A stretch of 64,000 nucleotides of DNA from Aradus depressus (Eukaryota > Arthropoda > Insecta > Hemiptera > Aradidae): assembly GCA_963662175.1 (NCBI GenBank), contig OY759215.1, forward strand, positions 21,131,079 through 21,195,078. The letters run 5' to 3'. A model generated the notes under the pieces. The model was given only the letters and a program-made list of their open reading frames with translations, was not told the origin of the DNA and made no database searches. Position numbers and translations under genes: made by a program. This document shows, in pieces, positions 10,060 to 19,864 of the stretch. Each line of letters begins with the position of its first letter. Within the stretch, counting starts at the first letter, position 1.

Positions 10060-10632
10060 CGAAACCTGTTGATTTCCTTCCGAATCGTTCAAAAGGGAAA
10101 GGGTTGTATGAGTTATGTATTGACGCACAATTCTAACGAAGGGAAGGTTCACCCCCTAACTGAAAACCCTCAATAACTGCTCATGTAATGATTGTATCAC
10201 GAAATTTAGTACAAGGATTACCTGAAGTCCCTGTGTAAGTCAACTATTATATAATGAGGGCGCCGGTAGCTCAGTGGTATGCGTGCTTGTCTTCTGAGCT
10301 CAAGATCGTGGGTTCGAAACCCGACCGAGGCCCTTAGTTTATTTTATCTGGGAGGTAAATAAACTTAAGCACGCCGTCCTTCGGATGGGATGTTAAGCTA
10401 TGGTCCCGAGCCTGTACGTCAGGTACTCGTTAAAAACCCCTATCCAAGGTGAATAAAAATTTAGGGTAGGCAAAATTTAGAACTCCCACAGTAGAGTCGG
10501 GCTCATGTCCACCAGAGTGACAAAAAAGCGCTCTAGTAGTAGGCGATATGACCTTGTAGTTAAAGCCCGGGCATGAGTCATAACTGTTGTTGGAGGGAGA
10601 GCGTAAACTTACTTGATTAATTCATGCTGTTA
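10060..10632 (-). mobile_element. X-family copy interrupted by a SINE
   Basis: X text runs to AAGTCAACTATT at 10238-10249 and resumes after the SINE as GTTGGAGGGAGAGCG at 10590, then GATTAATTCATGCTG. In uninterrupted X copies these two parts are about 20 bases apart, so the SINE split this copy. Confidence 0.65.
10256..10583 (+). mobile_element. tRNA-headed SINE, full length
   Basis: Head GGGCGCCGGTAGCTCAGTGG holds the A-box-like TAGCTCAGTGGTATGCG, and GGGTTCGAAACCC is the B-box. Then comes the body with GGATGGGATGTTAAG, then GCATGAGTCATAACT. It sits inside the X copy above. Flanking AACTATT/AACTGTT is only a weak candidate duplication. Confidence 0.85.
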
Positions 10633-11199
10633 AAGAGGGTTGGAAATTTTGGAATATATGTATTTTGGAGGTACACATGAAAAAATTTGAATAAATAGAA
10701 TGTGTGTCCTTCTAAAAGCCTTACCTGGAATGCAGAAAAACAACACGTGTCGAGATTAAACTGCGTCGTGTCCTTAATTGAAGAACTAACCTAACTTAAC
10801 ACTTGTTTTTATTTGTTTTTGTTACTCATGACTTCAACTACAAGGTTATATCACCTACTACCAAAGGGATTTTCGCCACTCGGGACTTAATGCTAATTTG
10901 ACAAACTTATCTCGTAACCTTGTTTTCATCCTGTAGACTTAATGCTAATTTGACAAACTTATCTCGTAACCTTGTTTTCATCCTGTTGTTTGCCCATCCT
11001 CTCGTAGTCGGGCTAAACCAACCTAGGACTTATCTTAGTTCCAGTTGACCGGATTTAAACTTGAGGGAGTGTCAGCTCAAATATCTGAATATGATCATGA
11101 CTTACTTATACCCACTATATTTTTACTGATTCTTATCCCCTCCCCACTCTTCCTCTTTCTCAAATTCATATTTGAGAAATTCTTTCAGACATTAATAAG
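10633..11199. other. Unassigned, with a 52-bp exact tandem duplication
   Basis: Sequence 10884-10935 is repeated at 10936-10987 with essentially no change (period 52). The rest shows no family. A CTAACCTAACTTAAC patch at 10786 resembles the SINE tail. Confidence 0.5.
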
Positions 11200-11500
11200 G
11201 AAGTATTGTAATCGTGCGAAAATCTGAGTTCGAGCTTTCAATGAATGATCACGTTTCAAGGTCCCCAGTTTTGACGTGCGTGAGTGTCAGATTGAAAAGT
11301 TTTAAGCGCTGCCGCACAAAACGATTGTAGCTATAAATATGAAATTTGGAATGAAGACTTCACATGGGCTATCCTACACTTCATTAGATTTTGGCAGAAA
11401 ACGGACGAAAATTAAGACCACTTTATTCCGGGGCCTAAATACAATTTACAAGAAAACGCTTATGTTTAGGACCAAGTCAAAAATCTTTCCAAATAAAAGT
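11200..11500 (+). repeat. Family V fragment
   Basis: CGTGCGAAAATCTGAGTTCG, TTTCAAGGTCCCC and GCAGAAAACGGACGAAAATT match 36535-36690 and 40085-40200 in order. Confidence 0.45.
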
Positions 11501-11545
11501 TGTAGTGAAACCTAAATATTTAATAATATAATATTTTTTATTAAA

Positions 11546-11855
11546 TGCCTTCTGAGCTTAAGATCGTGGGTTCGAAACCCGACCGAGGCCCTTAATTATT
11601 ATATATTATCTGGGAGGTAAAATAAACTTATGCCGTCCTTCGGATGGGGCGTTAAGCAATGAATCCGAGCCAGTACGATGTCAGGTACTCGTTAAAGACC
11701 TGCCCTAGGTGAATGAAAATTTAGGGTAGGCAACATTTATGACTCCCACAGTAGAGTCGGGCTCATGTCCACCAGAGTGACGACAGAGCACTCTGGAAGT
11801 AGTGATAAGACCTCGTAGTTAAAGCCCGGGCATGAGACATAATAACTAACTACTA
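11546..11855 (+). mobile_element. tRNA-headed SINE, 5' truncated
   Basis: It begins within the tRNA-like head (TGCCTTCTGAGC) and keeps the B-box and entire body to CATGAGACATAATAACTAAC. Loss of the 5' end is typical of interrupted reverse transcription. A short (TA)n lies just downstream at 11875-11896. Confidence 0.85.
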
Positions 11856-12029
11856 AATAGAATTTGAATCACACATATATATATATATATATATATAGGC
11901 GTTTCCTTGATTTGCCCGAAAACGGTTAGCCCTATCGAAAAATGGTTTTCCCATTGTTCCTTATGAAATCTCCAATCTCATCAAAGTTCTCAGATTTGAG
12001 GTAGCATACATTTTGTATACAAAGTCATG

Positions 12030-12985
12030 AAAATCACAGACAACCTACTTCCCCAGCACGAATCAATCATCTATATCTTAGTTAGCTTTTAGTTTAAAAT
12101 TTTAAATTGCAGTAGGGAATTTCTAGGATAATATATAAGTTTTGTATTGACCCCATTGTGTTCTTTAAAAACAACATGTCAATGATCTTTTGTCTGGCAA
12201 GAGAAAGTTCCTGGCCTGGAAGCATCAAATACGCTTTTATAAATTATTGAACAGATATGGCATAACGACACCAATAAAGTGACACTCAACTTTTATAGTT
12301 TCTGTAGGTGCAGTGTAAGATGCATATATGGATGGATCAGTAACTGCAGTTAATGTTCAGTTAAGTTATATTGAGACAATAATGAATATTTTATTGGTTA
12401 CAGGAAACAGTAGCGTAACTGCATTACAGTCAGGGAACATTGAACTCTGAACTTCTGTGGAATCTTCATGGAGACCAATCCTCCATATGTCTCTGTCAGC
12501 GTGCTGTTGATGGAAGAACTGGACAGCAGAGTAGCGTGGAACTCACAGAAAATCGAAACTGTCTTTCTTTGTTTTTTCTACTCTTTTTTTCTTTTATTGA
12601 GCATATTCTACAGTCGGTAAAATAAGACCATTAGTAGATTCGACTTCCTCAGAACGAATTAATCAATTAGATTTTCGTTTCCCCTCCAATACTAGTCGAC
12701 CGTTTCGCTAATATTCGTATTGGACTAAATCAAGAAAACGTCTAAAACATACGCTTTTCGTCATATATCTCGCAAGGTGAACGACGTACGAAAAATCGTA
12801 TTTCATATAAAAGTATTTTAGTTTTTTCTACAACTTTTACTTGGAGAGAATTTTGATTAGGTCTTAAATATAAGCGGTATCTTATAAAATGTACTTAGGC
12901 CCTTAAATAAAGTCGCTTCAATTTTCGTCCGATTTCAGTCAAAAACTTATTTAGATCTAAGTTAGCACATTGGGGGTCAAAAAAC
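12030..12985 (+). repeat. X-start and family V mosaic
   Basis: X-start words TACTTCCCCAGCACGAATCA occur at 12048 and CTTCCTCAGAACGAATTAAT at 12644. Family V words follow from about 12680 (TATCTCG, CGTATTTCATATAAAAG, TTTTCGTCCGATTTC). Sequence 12110-12430 between them is unassigned. Confidence 0.45.
12438..12560 (+). other. Open stretch with coding-like composition, unidentified
   Basis: Two frames are open over about 120 bases. One reads FMETNPPYVSVSVLLMEELD and on to VAWNSQK; it is rich in RNY codons and has an ATG at about 12466. The other reads LLWNLHGDQSSICLCQ. A TTATTGGTTACAG acceptor-like string lies upstream near 12390-12402, but in-frame stops separate it. I recognise no family. It could be a decayed exon or chance. 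Confidence 0.15.
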
Positions 12986-13344
12986 ATGATTCTGTGGAGA
13001 TGCTTTAACAGTGCGGCATCTAATAGAGGACTGCGATGCGCTGACAAACCTACGAGAAGCTGCAGATATACCTGCGAACTTATTTGAGATTTTCCAAGAG
13101 AACTCTCCGCACTTCAGAAATCTTCTACGATTCTTGAGAGACTTAAAAATGTCTACGGAATTCTGAAATGTGTTGACCCAAGTATGTTGCTCGCTCCACC
13201 TTGGTGGTAGGTAGCGGTTTGCGATGATAGTGAGACGAGATGAGCTGGGCTGGCCTCTCTCTGATTGGAGGCTCGGGGCCTGCCCACCTCACTCAATGTC
13301 TCCTGAGTTAGAAACGCTAATGGCCATAGTAGCCGATGCGTTAG

Positions 13345-13387
<43 letters not shown>
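12986..13387 (+). pseudogene. Non-LTR retrotransposon 3' end with 43-base poly(A)
   Basis: The frame from about 12990 reads CGDALTVRHLIEDC, then DALTNLREAADIPANLFEIF, and ends NLLRFLRDLKMSTEF with TGA near 13163. CGxxLTVxHLLxxC followed by a short helical tail is the usual close of ORF2 in I/Jockey-superfamily LINEs carrying a C-terminal Cys/His motif. A GC-richer 3' UTR runs to 13344 and ends in an uninterrupted poly(A) at 13345-13387. The long clean tail points to recent insertion. The next bases are X sequence, so it landed in an X copy. It is heavily 5' truncated; no certain target duplication was found. Confidence 0.75.
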
Positions 13388-13390
<3 letters not shown>

Positions 13391-13460
13391 AATTTTAGTG
13401 AAAACTCAAATTTTGAATTTCTGATCGATTACATAACTTCCCGTGTATTTCATATAGTTC
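13388..13460 (+). repeat. X-family fragment right of the LINE
   Basis: GAAAACTCAAATTTTGAATT, then CTGATCGATTACATAACTTC is the X terminal module, resuming after the poly(A). Confidence 0.55.
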
Positions 13461-13477
13461 GAAAAGTATAAATTATT

Positions 13478-13790
13478 ATTGTCATCCCATTCCCAACCAG
13501 ATAATCCCCCCCGAAGACTGAGGCGACGCTGGCCGAGAGACCTGCTACTGTAGCAAAAATATTTAGGGAGTGCCGGTGATGACCAGCTTTTCCCCTCATG
13601 TAATCCTCTTACCTTCAACTCTCCTTTCCTTCTTGGCCTGCCTCCACTGCTGGACAGTGACTGTCGGGGCGAGAGGGCAGGGGGATCACTCGAGCCCCCG
13701 CGGCCTCCCCTGCCTGCATTAAGTTGGAGGGATGGGGATGACAGAGAACCGGGGGTGTTTCGAGGGGTCTCGAGTTGAATACTTTTATTT
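13478..13790 (+). pseudogene. Jockey-like LINE 3' end, copy 2
   Basis: The frame begins SHSQPDNPPRRLRRRWPRDL and stops at a TAG near 13550, giving the basic C-terminus also seen at 401-457. The GC-rich 3' UTR follows (AGTGCCGG, TCCACTGCTGGACAG, GCATTAAGTTGGAGGGATG), ending in TTTATTTTATTTTTATTATT. A parallel copy begins 470 bp downstream, and a third lies at 41165. Strongly 5' truncated. Confidence 0.7.
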
Positions 13791-13945
13791 TATTTTTATT
13801 ATTATTGTTTATCTTTATGTTTATTATTATTTAAATTTAATATTTTCTCTTTGTTTTGTATATATTATATGATTTGCATAGAAACAATTACGGTAAGACT
13901 ATGTCTATGAAGTACCAACTAATATCTTTGTTAATACTGCCAGAC
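13791..13945. other. AT-rich spacer between LINE ends
   Basis: TTATTATT-type sequence that may be the tail and 3' flank of the preceding LINE end. Confidence 0.4.
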
Positions 13946-14260
13946 AACCCATTCCCATAATGACAATCCACCTCGAAATTGAGTCGGTGCTGGCCGAGAG
14001 ACCTGTTACATTAAAGTATTTAGCTACTATTTAGGGAATGCTGGCGTTCCACCAGTCTCTCCTCTCTTCTTGTCTCACATTCAGCTCCTCATACCCCCAC
14101 GGTCAGCCACCACTGCTGGACAGGGGATGGCAGAGCGAGGTAGTATGGGGGATCCGGGCCACTGCCTTCTCTACCATCATTAAATTGGAGGAATGAGGAT
14201 GACCTTATCGCAATGGTTTTTCGCGAGATCTCTAGCAATTTTTATTTATTTATATTATTA
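13946..14260 (+). pseudogene. Jockey-like LINE 3' end, copy 3
   Basis: CCCATTCCCATAATGACAAT, CTGGCCGAGAGACCTG, CCACTGCTGGACAGG and ATTAAATTGGAGGAATGAGG align with copy 2 in the same orientation. A one-base loss in the terminal basic motif shifts the frame. Two parallel ends so close suggest either an insertion hotspot or a tandem arrangement. Confidence 0.65.
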
Positions 14261-14358
14261 CTATTTAGTATTTATTTTACGTATTGTGCATACATTCTAT
14301 TTATTATTTTGTACATATTCGTCACCATTTATTGAGACGATCAATTCTTCCATTTATA

Positions 14359-14697
14359 GAGGGCGCCGGTAGCTCAGTGGTATGCGTGCTTGACTTCTGA
14401 GCTCAAGAACGTGGGTTCGTAACCCGACCGAGGCCCTTAGTTTATTTTATCAGAGAGGTAAAATAAACTTAAGCACGCCGTCCTTCGGATGGGACGTTAA
14501 GCGATGGTCCCGAGCCTGTACGATGTCAGGTACTCGTTAAAGACCCCTACTACATGTGAATAAAAATTTAGGGTAGGCAAAATTTAGGACTCCCACAGTA
14601 GAATCGGGTTCATGTCCACCAAAGTGACGACAAAGCACTCTGGTAGTAGTGATATGACCTCTTAGTTGAAGCCCGGGCATGAGTCATAAAACCTAAC
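14359..14697 (+). mobile_element. tRNA-headed SINE, full length
   Basis: It runs from AGAGGGCGCCGGTAGCTCAG through GGATGGGACGTTAAG to GAGTCATAAAACCTAACA. The tail has one CCTAA unit. Confidence 0.88.
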
Positions 14698-14699
14698 AT

Positions 14700-15318
14700 A
14701 TATATATTTTTTTTACACCTATTATTTTGTACATAATCATATGCTTTTGATGTACCTTAATCACCTTAATGTATATTAATGTTTAATGTCATTCATCAAA
14801 TTTACTTATGGTTTATAACGACTGTAAATATTCAAAATAAAGAACTTAAAAACAACAAAAGAATTTATTATTATTAAAACTCTATCCAGCTGAATACGAT
14901 GTCATTAGTTCCTACGTTCAAAGATGCATTTTCACTCTACAAGAAATACACTTAAGTGACTCTAAACGTATCTAATAATAAATTGGACAAGACGAGAGGG
15001 AGGGGAGAACGAGTCTGTATGCAAATGAAGCTGGAGCTAGAGGTTTAGTTCTTTTTTTTATAGGAGAGACCAGGATCTGATGAATGATCTCTCTGTGGGG
15101 AGGACAGACTCGGATGATGGATTGAAGGACCAGAGGCTGGAACCGGTCTTCGAGATGTGGGCGTCCTCAAGAAAAAAAAACTTGTATCACTCGAGGAAAT
15201 TCGACTTTCCACATCATCTTGTCTGTTTCTAGGTCTAACATTTATAGGATTGAACTATAAATTATAAAATGAAGAACAACCGTTAGCTATTAATACTCTT
15301 ACCCGTATCATTTATATA
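14700..15318. other. Unassigned region
   Basis: AT-rich to 14900. A GC-richer stretch at 15090-15170 (GGACCAGAGGCTGGAACCGG, GAGATGTGGGCGTC) shares GAGATGTGGGCGT with 18536. This may mark one more unnamed repeat family. No gene is supported. Confidence 0.35.
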
Positions 15319-15320
15319 TA

Positions 15321-15846
15321 CAGTAGAATCTCTTTAAGTCGAACCTCGATAAGTCGAAAAAATAAATTGGACCTCTGTATCTCGAACATAGCAATGTTTT
15401 ATTTTAAAACCTTTACAACTCGATTATTTGAAACTTATTACCTCCATAGCTCGAAGAAAAATAAGTTACCGACTTTAAGAATTTGCCGACAATGTACACC
15501 ATTGTTTCTTAGAAAACAATTCAGGAGTATACAATAAATAGGATTACCAATTATCTTAAGCAAAAAAAAAATTACTGACTTTTTTTAATACCTACATATA
15601 CTACGTATTTTTTATTTAAAGGATGTTTTGAAATAATGTTGATTTATAATAAATATAAATATATTTGTTACCTCTGTAACTTGAATTTTTATTTATTTCA
15701 CCTCACTAACTCAAAATTAGTTAGAATGAATCTGAATCTTAACCTTTACAAGTCGAATCAAAATCCGCTTGTTGAAATCCTCCATAAGTCGAAAACTCGA
15801 ATTTTTTGGCGTCTCCCTTGATGTTCGACTTATAGATGTTCTACTG
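15321..15846. mobile_element. pogo/Tigger-like MITE, copy 1 (526 bp)
   Basis: It starts CAGTAGAATCTCTTTAAGTC and ends with the inverted form (TATAGATG then TTCTACTG), flanked by TA on both sides (15319-15320, 15847-15848). CAGTAGAACCTC termini with a TA duplication are typical of the pogo/Tigger branch of Tc1-mariner. The interior is studded with AAGTCGAA/AACTCGAA words and has no transposase. The copy at 47567-48239 is alignable but about 150 bp longer. Confidence 0.82.
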
Positions 15847-15848
15847 TA

Positions 15849-16286
15849 TATATAATATTAAATTCCTAGGTATTGATTTGAAACTAACTTAGGCTGAACA
15901 TACGGCTGTAGGAAACATTAACTATTCTTATATTAAAGGAAATCGAGGTTCTGCCGTGTAAATAAAAAACAGTAGTCGGAAACTATTTCCTTCATATGAG
16001 ATAGTAAGATTTGTGGGACGAGATTTCTCAAAGAAATATAAGACGTTGCCTTCCCACTGTTTTATTTTGACCAGAACCGGTTCTCAATGCAAGAGCGTCA
16101 TAATCAGTGGTTCATCCCACCCACATAGCACAGCGGTTAAAGGACAACAGAGATTTATTTCTATGATTAATTTCCTTCTTCAGGGGCTAACATAATATAA
16201 CAAATAATTTGGTTTTATCAATATGGACAATAAGATAATAAGAAAAACATCCATCCTAAAAAAAATTATACATATTAATAATAAAA
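15849..16286. other. Half-palindrome fragment and unassigned flank
   Basis: Sequence 16040-16150 (TTCCCACTGTTTTATTTTGA, CCAGAACCGGTTCTCAATGC, AATCAGTGGTTCATCCCACC) equals one arm of the palindrome at 40208-40455. The remainder is unassigned. Confidence 0.5.
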
Positions 16287-16523
16287 GAGGGTGCTGGTAG
16301 CTCAGTGATATGCGTTTTTGCTTCCTCAGCTTAAGATCGCGGGTTCAAAATCCAGCCGAGATCCTTAGTTTATATTATCTGGGAGGTAAAAAATAAACTT
16401 AAGCACACCGTCCTTCGGATGGAACGTTAAGCGATGGTCCCGAGCCTGTAGTATGCCAGGTGCTCGTGAAAGACCATACCTGAGTGGCCAAAATTTAGGA
16501 GTTCCACTGTAGGACTAACAGGG
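16287..16523 (+). mobile_element. tRNA-headed SINE, 3' truncated and diverged
   Basis: GAGGGTGCTGGTAGCTCAG head, GGATGGAACGTTAAG core, then the body stops after GTTCCACTGTAGGA. It is more diverged than most copies. Confidence 0.78.
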
Positions 16524-16784
16524 AAAGGATCATTGGATGCTTAGGTCCCTAGGTGTACATACCAGCCCTCCAAATATATATATATGTAGGTAGAGAGAAC
16601 CTCTATTCAGCTATATCTTGTATTACCTCGCCTATACGGAGAATATAGGAAGTTGTGTAACCGGTTTAAAATTTAATGTCTAGTAATCAAAAAAATTGTA
16701 TGTTTTCCAATCCTCTTATCCAAAAAAACAAAAAAATAACAAGTCTTCTGCAAATTAATTCGTGCTGGGCTTAGTATTTAATTG

Positions 16785-17180
16785 ACCAAATTAAGTCTCT
16801 ACTCTCCCTCCATACGCAATCGATCATTTGGGTTAAAAAAAATAGTTTACTTATACAAGGGCTTTTGAAACTGCATAGCAGTTTTTAGGTTTTTTTTTCT
16901 CTCTTCCCTTCTGCCGATAATTAATTGGTGTCATTCTTATGGATTGTTGGCCGATTTGGCTGAAAATGAAAAGGTTTTTTATATGGAGTTTGGATGTACA
17001 TATAAAATTTCGTGTTGCAACATTCGTTCTACCGGAAGTTATCGTGTTCACACTCAACAAACAGACAGACCGACAGACATTCTCTCTTTCATTATTGGAT
17101 TCGAAGAGTGCAATGTCTGACCTTTTACGCAACTTCCCCTGTACTTCGTATGGCTGAGGATGTAAAAAAATATATCCTAC
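16785..17180 (+). mobile_element. X-family copy with terminal palindrome
   Basis: It contains CCGATTTGGCTGAAAATG, CATTCGTTCTACCGGAAGTT, ATCGTGTTCACA and the terminal ACTTCCCCTGTACTTCGTAT, then GGCTGAGGA. The overlapping open frames on both strands (16851-17272) fall inside this repeat and are not genes. Confidence 0.65.
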
Positions 17181-17334
17181 TAGCAGTAATACCCGGCGTT
17201 GCCCGGGGAACTTTGACTTTTCTCCCAATATCTCCTATAAGGCTATTCAGTTCCTCGACAGTACATTCATGATGTTATAATTTTCAATTATTCATACGGA
17301 ATAAGGCTTATAGTCCTTCAACTGTAGTAACGCT

Positions 17335-17600
17335 AGTTTTGGAGCTAAAACTAATTTATTCAAAAAGATTTCTCATTAATCGTTGCAATGGTTTTCGAGC
17401 AACAAAGATTGCGTGAGTAGATGCTGGGATGGACCAGGGGTTGATTAAAAAATAGACCTTAACCTTCCGGTAGATAAAACTTATCTATTCAAAAAGATTC
17501 CTCATTAATCATTGCAGTGGTTTTTGAGTTACAAAGATTGCGGGGGTGGATGCTGGGATGGACCAGATATTGAGGTACTAATACGCCTATAACCTTCCAC
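17335..17600 (+). repeat. Two-unit direct repeat, about 129 bp period
   Basis: TTCAAAAAGATT, CATTGCAATGGTTTT, ACAAAGATTGCG and ATGCTGGGATGGACCAG occur twice, with starts near 17360 and 17489. Non-coding. Confidence 0.6.
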
Positions 17601-17689
17601 AGACGATGACGAACAAATTTTTAAAAAAATTAATCAAATCCATCAAGCCGTTCGTGAGTTATAGCGGTACAACGCACAGACATTTTCAG

Positions 17690-18035
17690 GTTAGGTTAGG
17701 TTTTATGACTCATGCTCGGACTTTAACTACGAGGTCATATCGCCTACTATCAGAGCGCTCTTTCGTCACTCTGGTGGACATGAGCCCGACTCTACTGTGG
17801 GAGTCCTAAATTTTGCCTACCCTATATTTTTATTCATCTAGGGTAGGGGTCTTCAACGAGTACCTGACATCGTACAGGCTCGGGACCATCGCTTAACGTC
17901 CCATCCGAAGGACGGCGTGCTTAAGTTTATTTTACCTCCCAGATAAAATAAACTAAGGGCCTCGGTCGGGCTACGAACCCACGACCTTGAGCTCAGAAGT
18001 CAAGCACGCATACCACTGAGCTACCGGCGCCCTCT
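17690..18035 (-). mobile_element. tRNA-headed SINE, full length with 13-bp TSD
   Basis: The complete element lies between two perfect copies of CAGACATTTTCAG (17677-17689 and 18036-18048). On its own strand it ends ATGAGTCATAAAACCTAAC plus a further CTAAC. The clean duplication fixes both ends: the 5' end is GAGGGCGCC and the 3' end is the CCTAA repeat. It inserted into an X-family copy. An open frame at 17606-17809 is a shadow of the SINE. Confidence 0.92.
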
Positions 18036-18375
18036 CAGACATTTTCAGCTTTATGCATATGATTTCTGAGTGTGTGGATAACTGCCGATAGAATGAATAT
18101 ATCAACACGAAATTTTATATGTGTATCCAGAAACCCATAAGGACGACACTTATTGATTTTCAGCCAAATCTGCCAAAGGGAAGGAGACGATTATGGAGAA
18201 TAGGGGGACTTAAAACAATATCCCAATAATTCCCGAAGTAATGAATGTATTGATATGAAATTTTATATGTGAATAAAAAATCACCCGGACCCCATAAAGG
18301 CAATACCTGTTAATTTTGAGCCAAATTTTCCAAAGGCAAGTGGGGAATCAGATGATTGATTTTGAACAGAATTTG
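18036..18375 (-). mobile_element. X-family body fragment
   Basis: Two successive internal subrepeats are visible: GATAACTGCCGATAGAATGA, then ATTTTCAGCCAAATCTGCC, then GAATGTATTGATATGAAATT, then GAGCCAAATTTTCC. This shows the internal periodicity of the family. Confidence 0.65.
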
Positions 18376-19095
18376 TTAAATTGATTTCAGAGGGAGTGCA
18401 AACATTTAAATTAAATTTTTGTTAGGAATTTCATATCATATAGAAGAACACTCTTACATTATAAAAAATAAAATAAAAAATAAAAACTTGTATCACAAAG
18501 TTGAAGTGGTAGTCCGACCTCGAATTGCGCCCGGAGATGTGGGCGTTGTCTGGTACCGACTTGAGAAAACTGGAATTTCCAGAAATGAGAGTCGATGCAC
18601 TTATTACGCTGACTCAGATTGAAGTCGGTCCATTGCCAGACCAGAAATCTCTAATTATATATAAGTTGAACGTAATCTAGAAAGTTAATGCAACCAAAGC
18701 GAAATAACAAGCAAAGGAGTATGGTCAAATAAAACAACATTTAATTTTTGAAATGTTGTATATTGTACATAAAATATTTGTTTAATTTATATACTTAAAG
18801 TTTCCACAATATTATAAAACAACAACCAAGAATTTTTTTAACTTTTATATTGTCTAACTCCACAAAAATAAATACATATTAGTGTATAGGTTTCGGCTTA
18901 CGCCATCATCAGCACAAACTTCAAAAGTTTGTTAAGTTGAGATATTATATACAACCCTCAGTTTACTTGGGATTACCTAGGGCTGTGACACCCTGACCCT
19001 TAGGGAAATTCAAAGGGGGTGACAAGCCCTGCCTTATCAAAACATTTATAGTTATTTGAGTTTAAACTTAAACAAAATCAAGAAAATATAATGTG
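18376..19095. other. Unassigned; includes a retroelement-end-like motif
   Basis: The frame at 18419-18622 is short and unrecognised. At 18890-18925 TTCGGCTTACGCCATCATC, then AGCACAAA resembles one arm of the hairpin at 21068-21160. A tail-like AATATTATAAAACAACAACC lies at 18808. Confidence 0.35.
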
Positions 19096-19097
19096 TC

Positions 19098-19185
19098 AAA
19101 ATTAAGCACACTCATCGAATGGAACGTAAGGCGATGGCCCCGAGCCTGTACGATCAGTTACTCGTTATAAACCTCCACATTTGGT
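19098..19185 (+). mobile_element. SINE core fragment
   Basis: TCGAATGGAACGTAAGGCG, ATGGCCCCGAGCCTGTACG and TTACTCGTTATAAACC come from the SINE middle only. Confidence 0.6.
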
Positions 19186-19311
19186 AACGAAACTTGAGTA
19201 AGTGTGAGTCACAAAAACAAACAAACCTAACAACATAAAAAAAAAAGTTAATAAAATGATTCATTTTATAGATTGTAAATTATACGGCTAGGTATAAATA
19301 ATAACCATAAT

Positions 19312-19860
19312 CCCCTCTTCATTTGACCGATTTAACTGAAAACCAATAGGTGTCGTCCTTAGAGGGCTATGAATTTATATATGAAATTTCTTGTATTCAT
19401 CACAACAACAATGGCCCGGGCTTTTAACTACAAGGTCATATCGCCTACTACCACAGTGCTCTTTCGTGACATGAGCCCGACTCTACTATGGAAGTCCTAA
19501 ATTTTGCCAACCCTAAATGTTTTTATTCACCTAGGATTTCACGAGTACTCGACATCGTACAGGCTCAGGACCATCGCTTAACATCCCATCGAAGTACGGC
19601 ATACTAACGGCACACTGAACTACCGGGCGCCATACAACGGCAGTTATTAATTTTTGTGTTAAGTCTCACCTCTGACCCCCCCCCCCCTCCCCCTCGGTGA
19701 AGGGAAGACCTTCGATCGATTTGGCTGAAAATCAAATGTTATACATTCATTCTATCCGGAGTTATCGTGTTGACATATTTTTTTTTTTTTTCACATCGAA
19801 TTTATGACCGATTGCATAATTTCCCCGATACTTTGTCTAGCTGGCGAACCCAGGAACGTG
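19312..19860 (+). mobile_element. X-family copy interrupted by a SINE
   Basis: X text (GATTTAACTGAAAACCAATA, GGTGTCGTCC) breaks at about 19410 and resumes at 19634 (CGGCAGTTATTAATTTTTGT). It ends with the terminal module TTGCATAATTTCCCCGATAC. A C-run lies at 19677-19688. Confidence 0.62.
19411..19633 (-). mobile_element. tRNA-headed SINE, internally deleted
   Basis: The 3' end is GCCCGGGCTTTTAACTACAA, the core is GGACCATCGCTTAACATCCC, and it ends at GAACTACCGGGCGCC. Most of the tRNA-like head between core and 5' end is deleted. Confidence 0.75.
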
Positions 19861-19864
19861 AGCC

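Noticed and set aside
10786..10800. Internal telomere array
   Set aside because: Only isolated CTAACCTAACTTAAC text; there is no tandem TTAGG block anywhere apart from short SINE tails.
16851..17272. Three overlapping frames, one of 125 codons on the minus strand
   Set aside because: They lie within an X copy and its flank; no family motif and no conservation between X copies.
17606..17809. 67-codon frame starting MTNKFLKK
   Set aside because: Most of it is the antisense strand of a SINE; similar shadows exist at 4028, 44181 and 29314.
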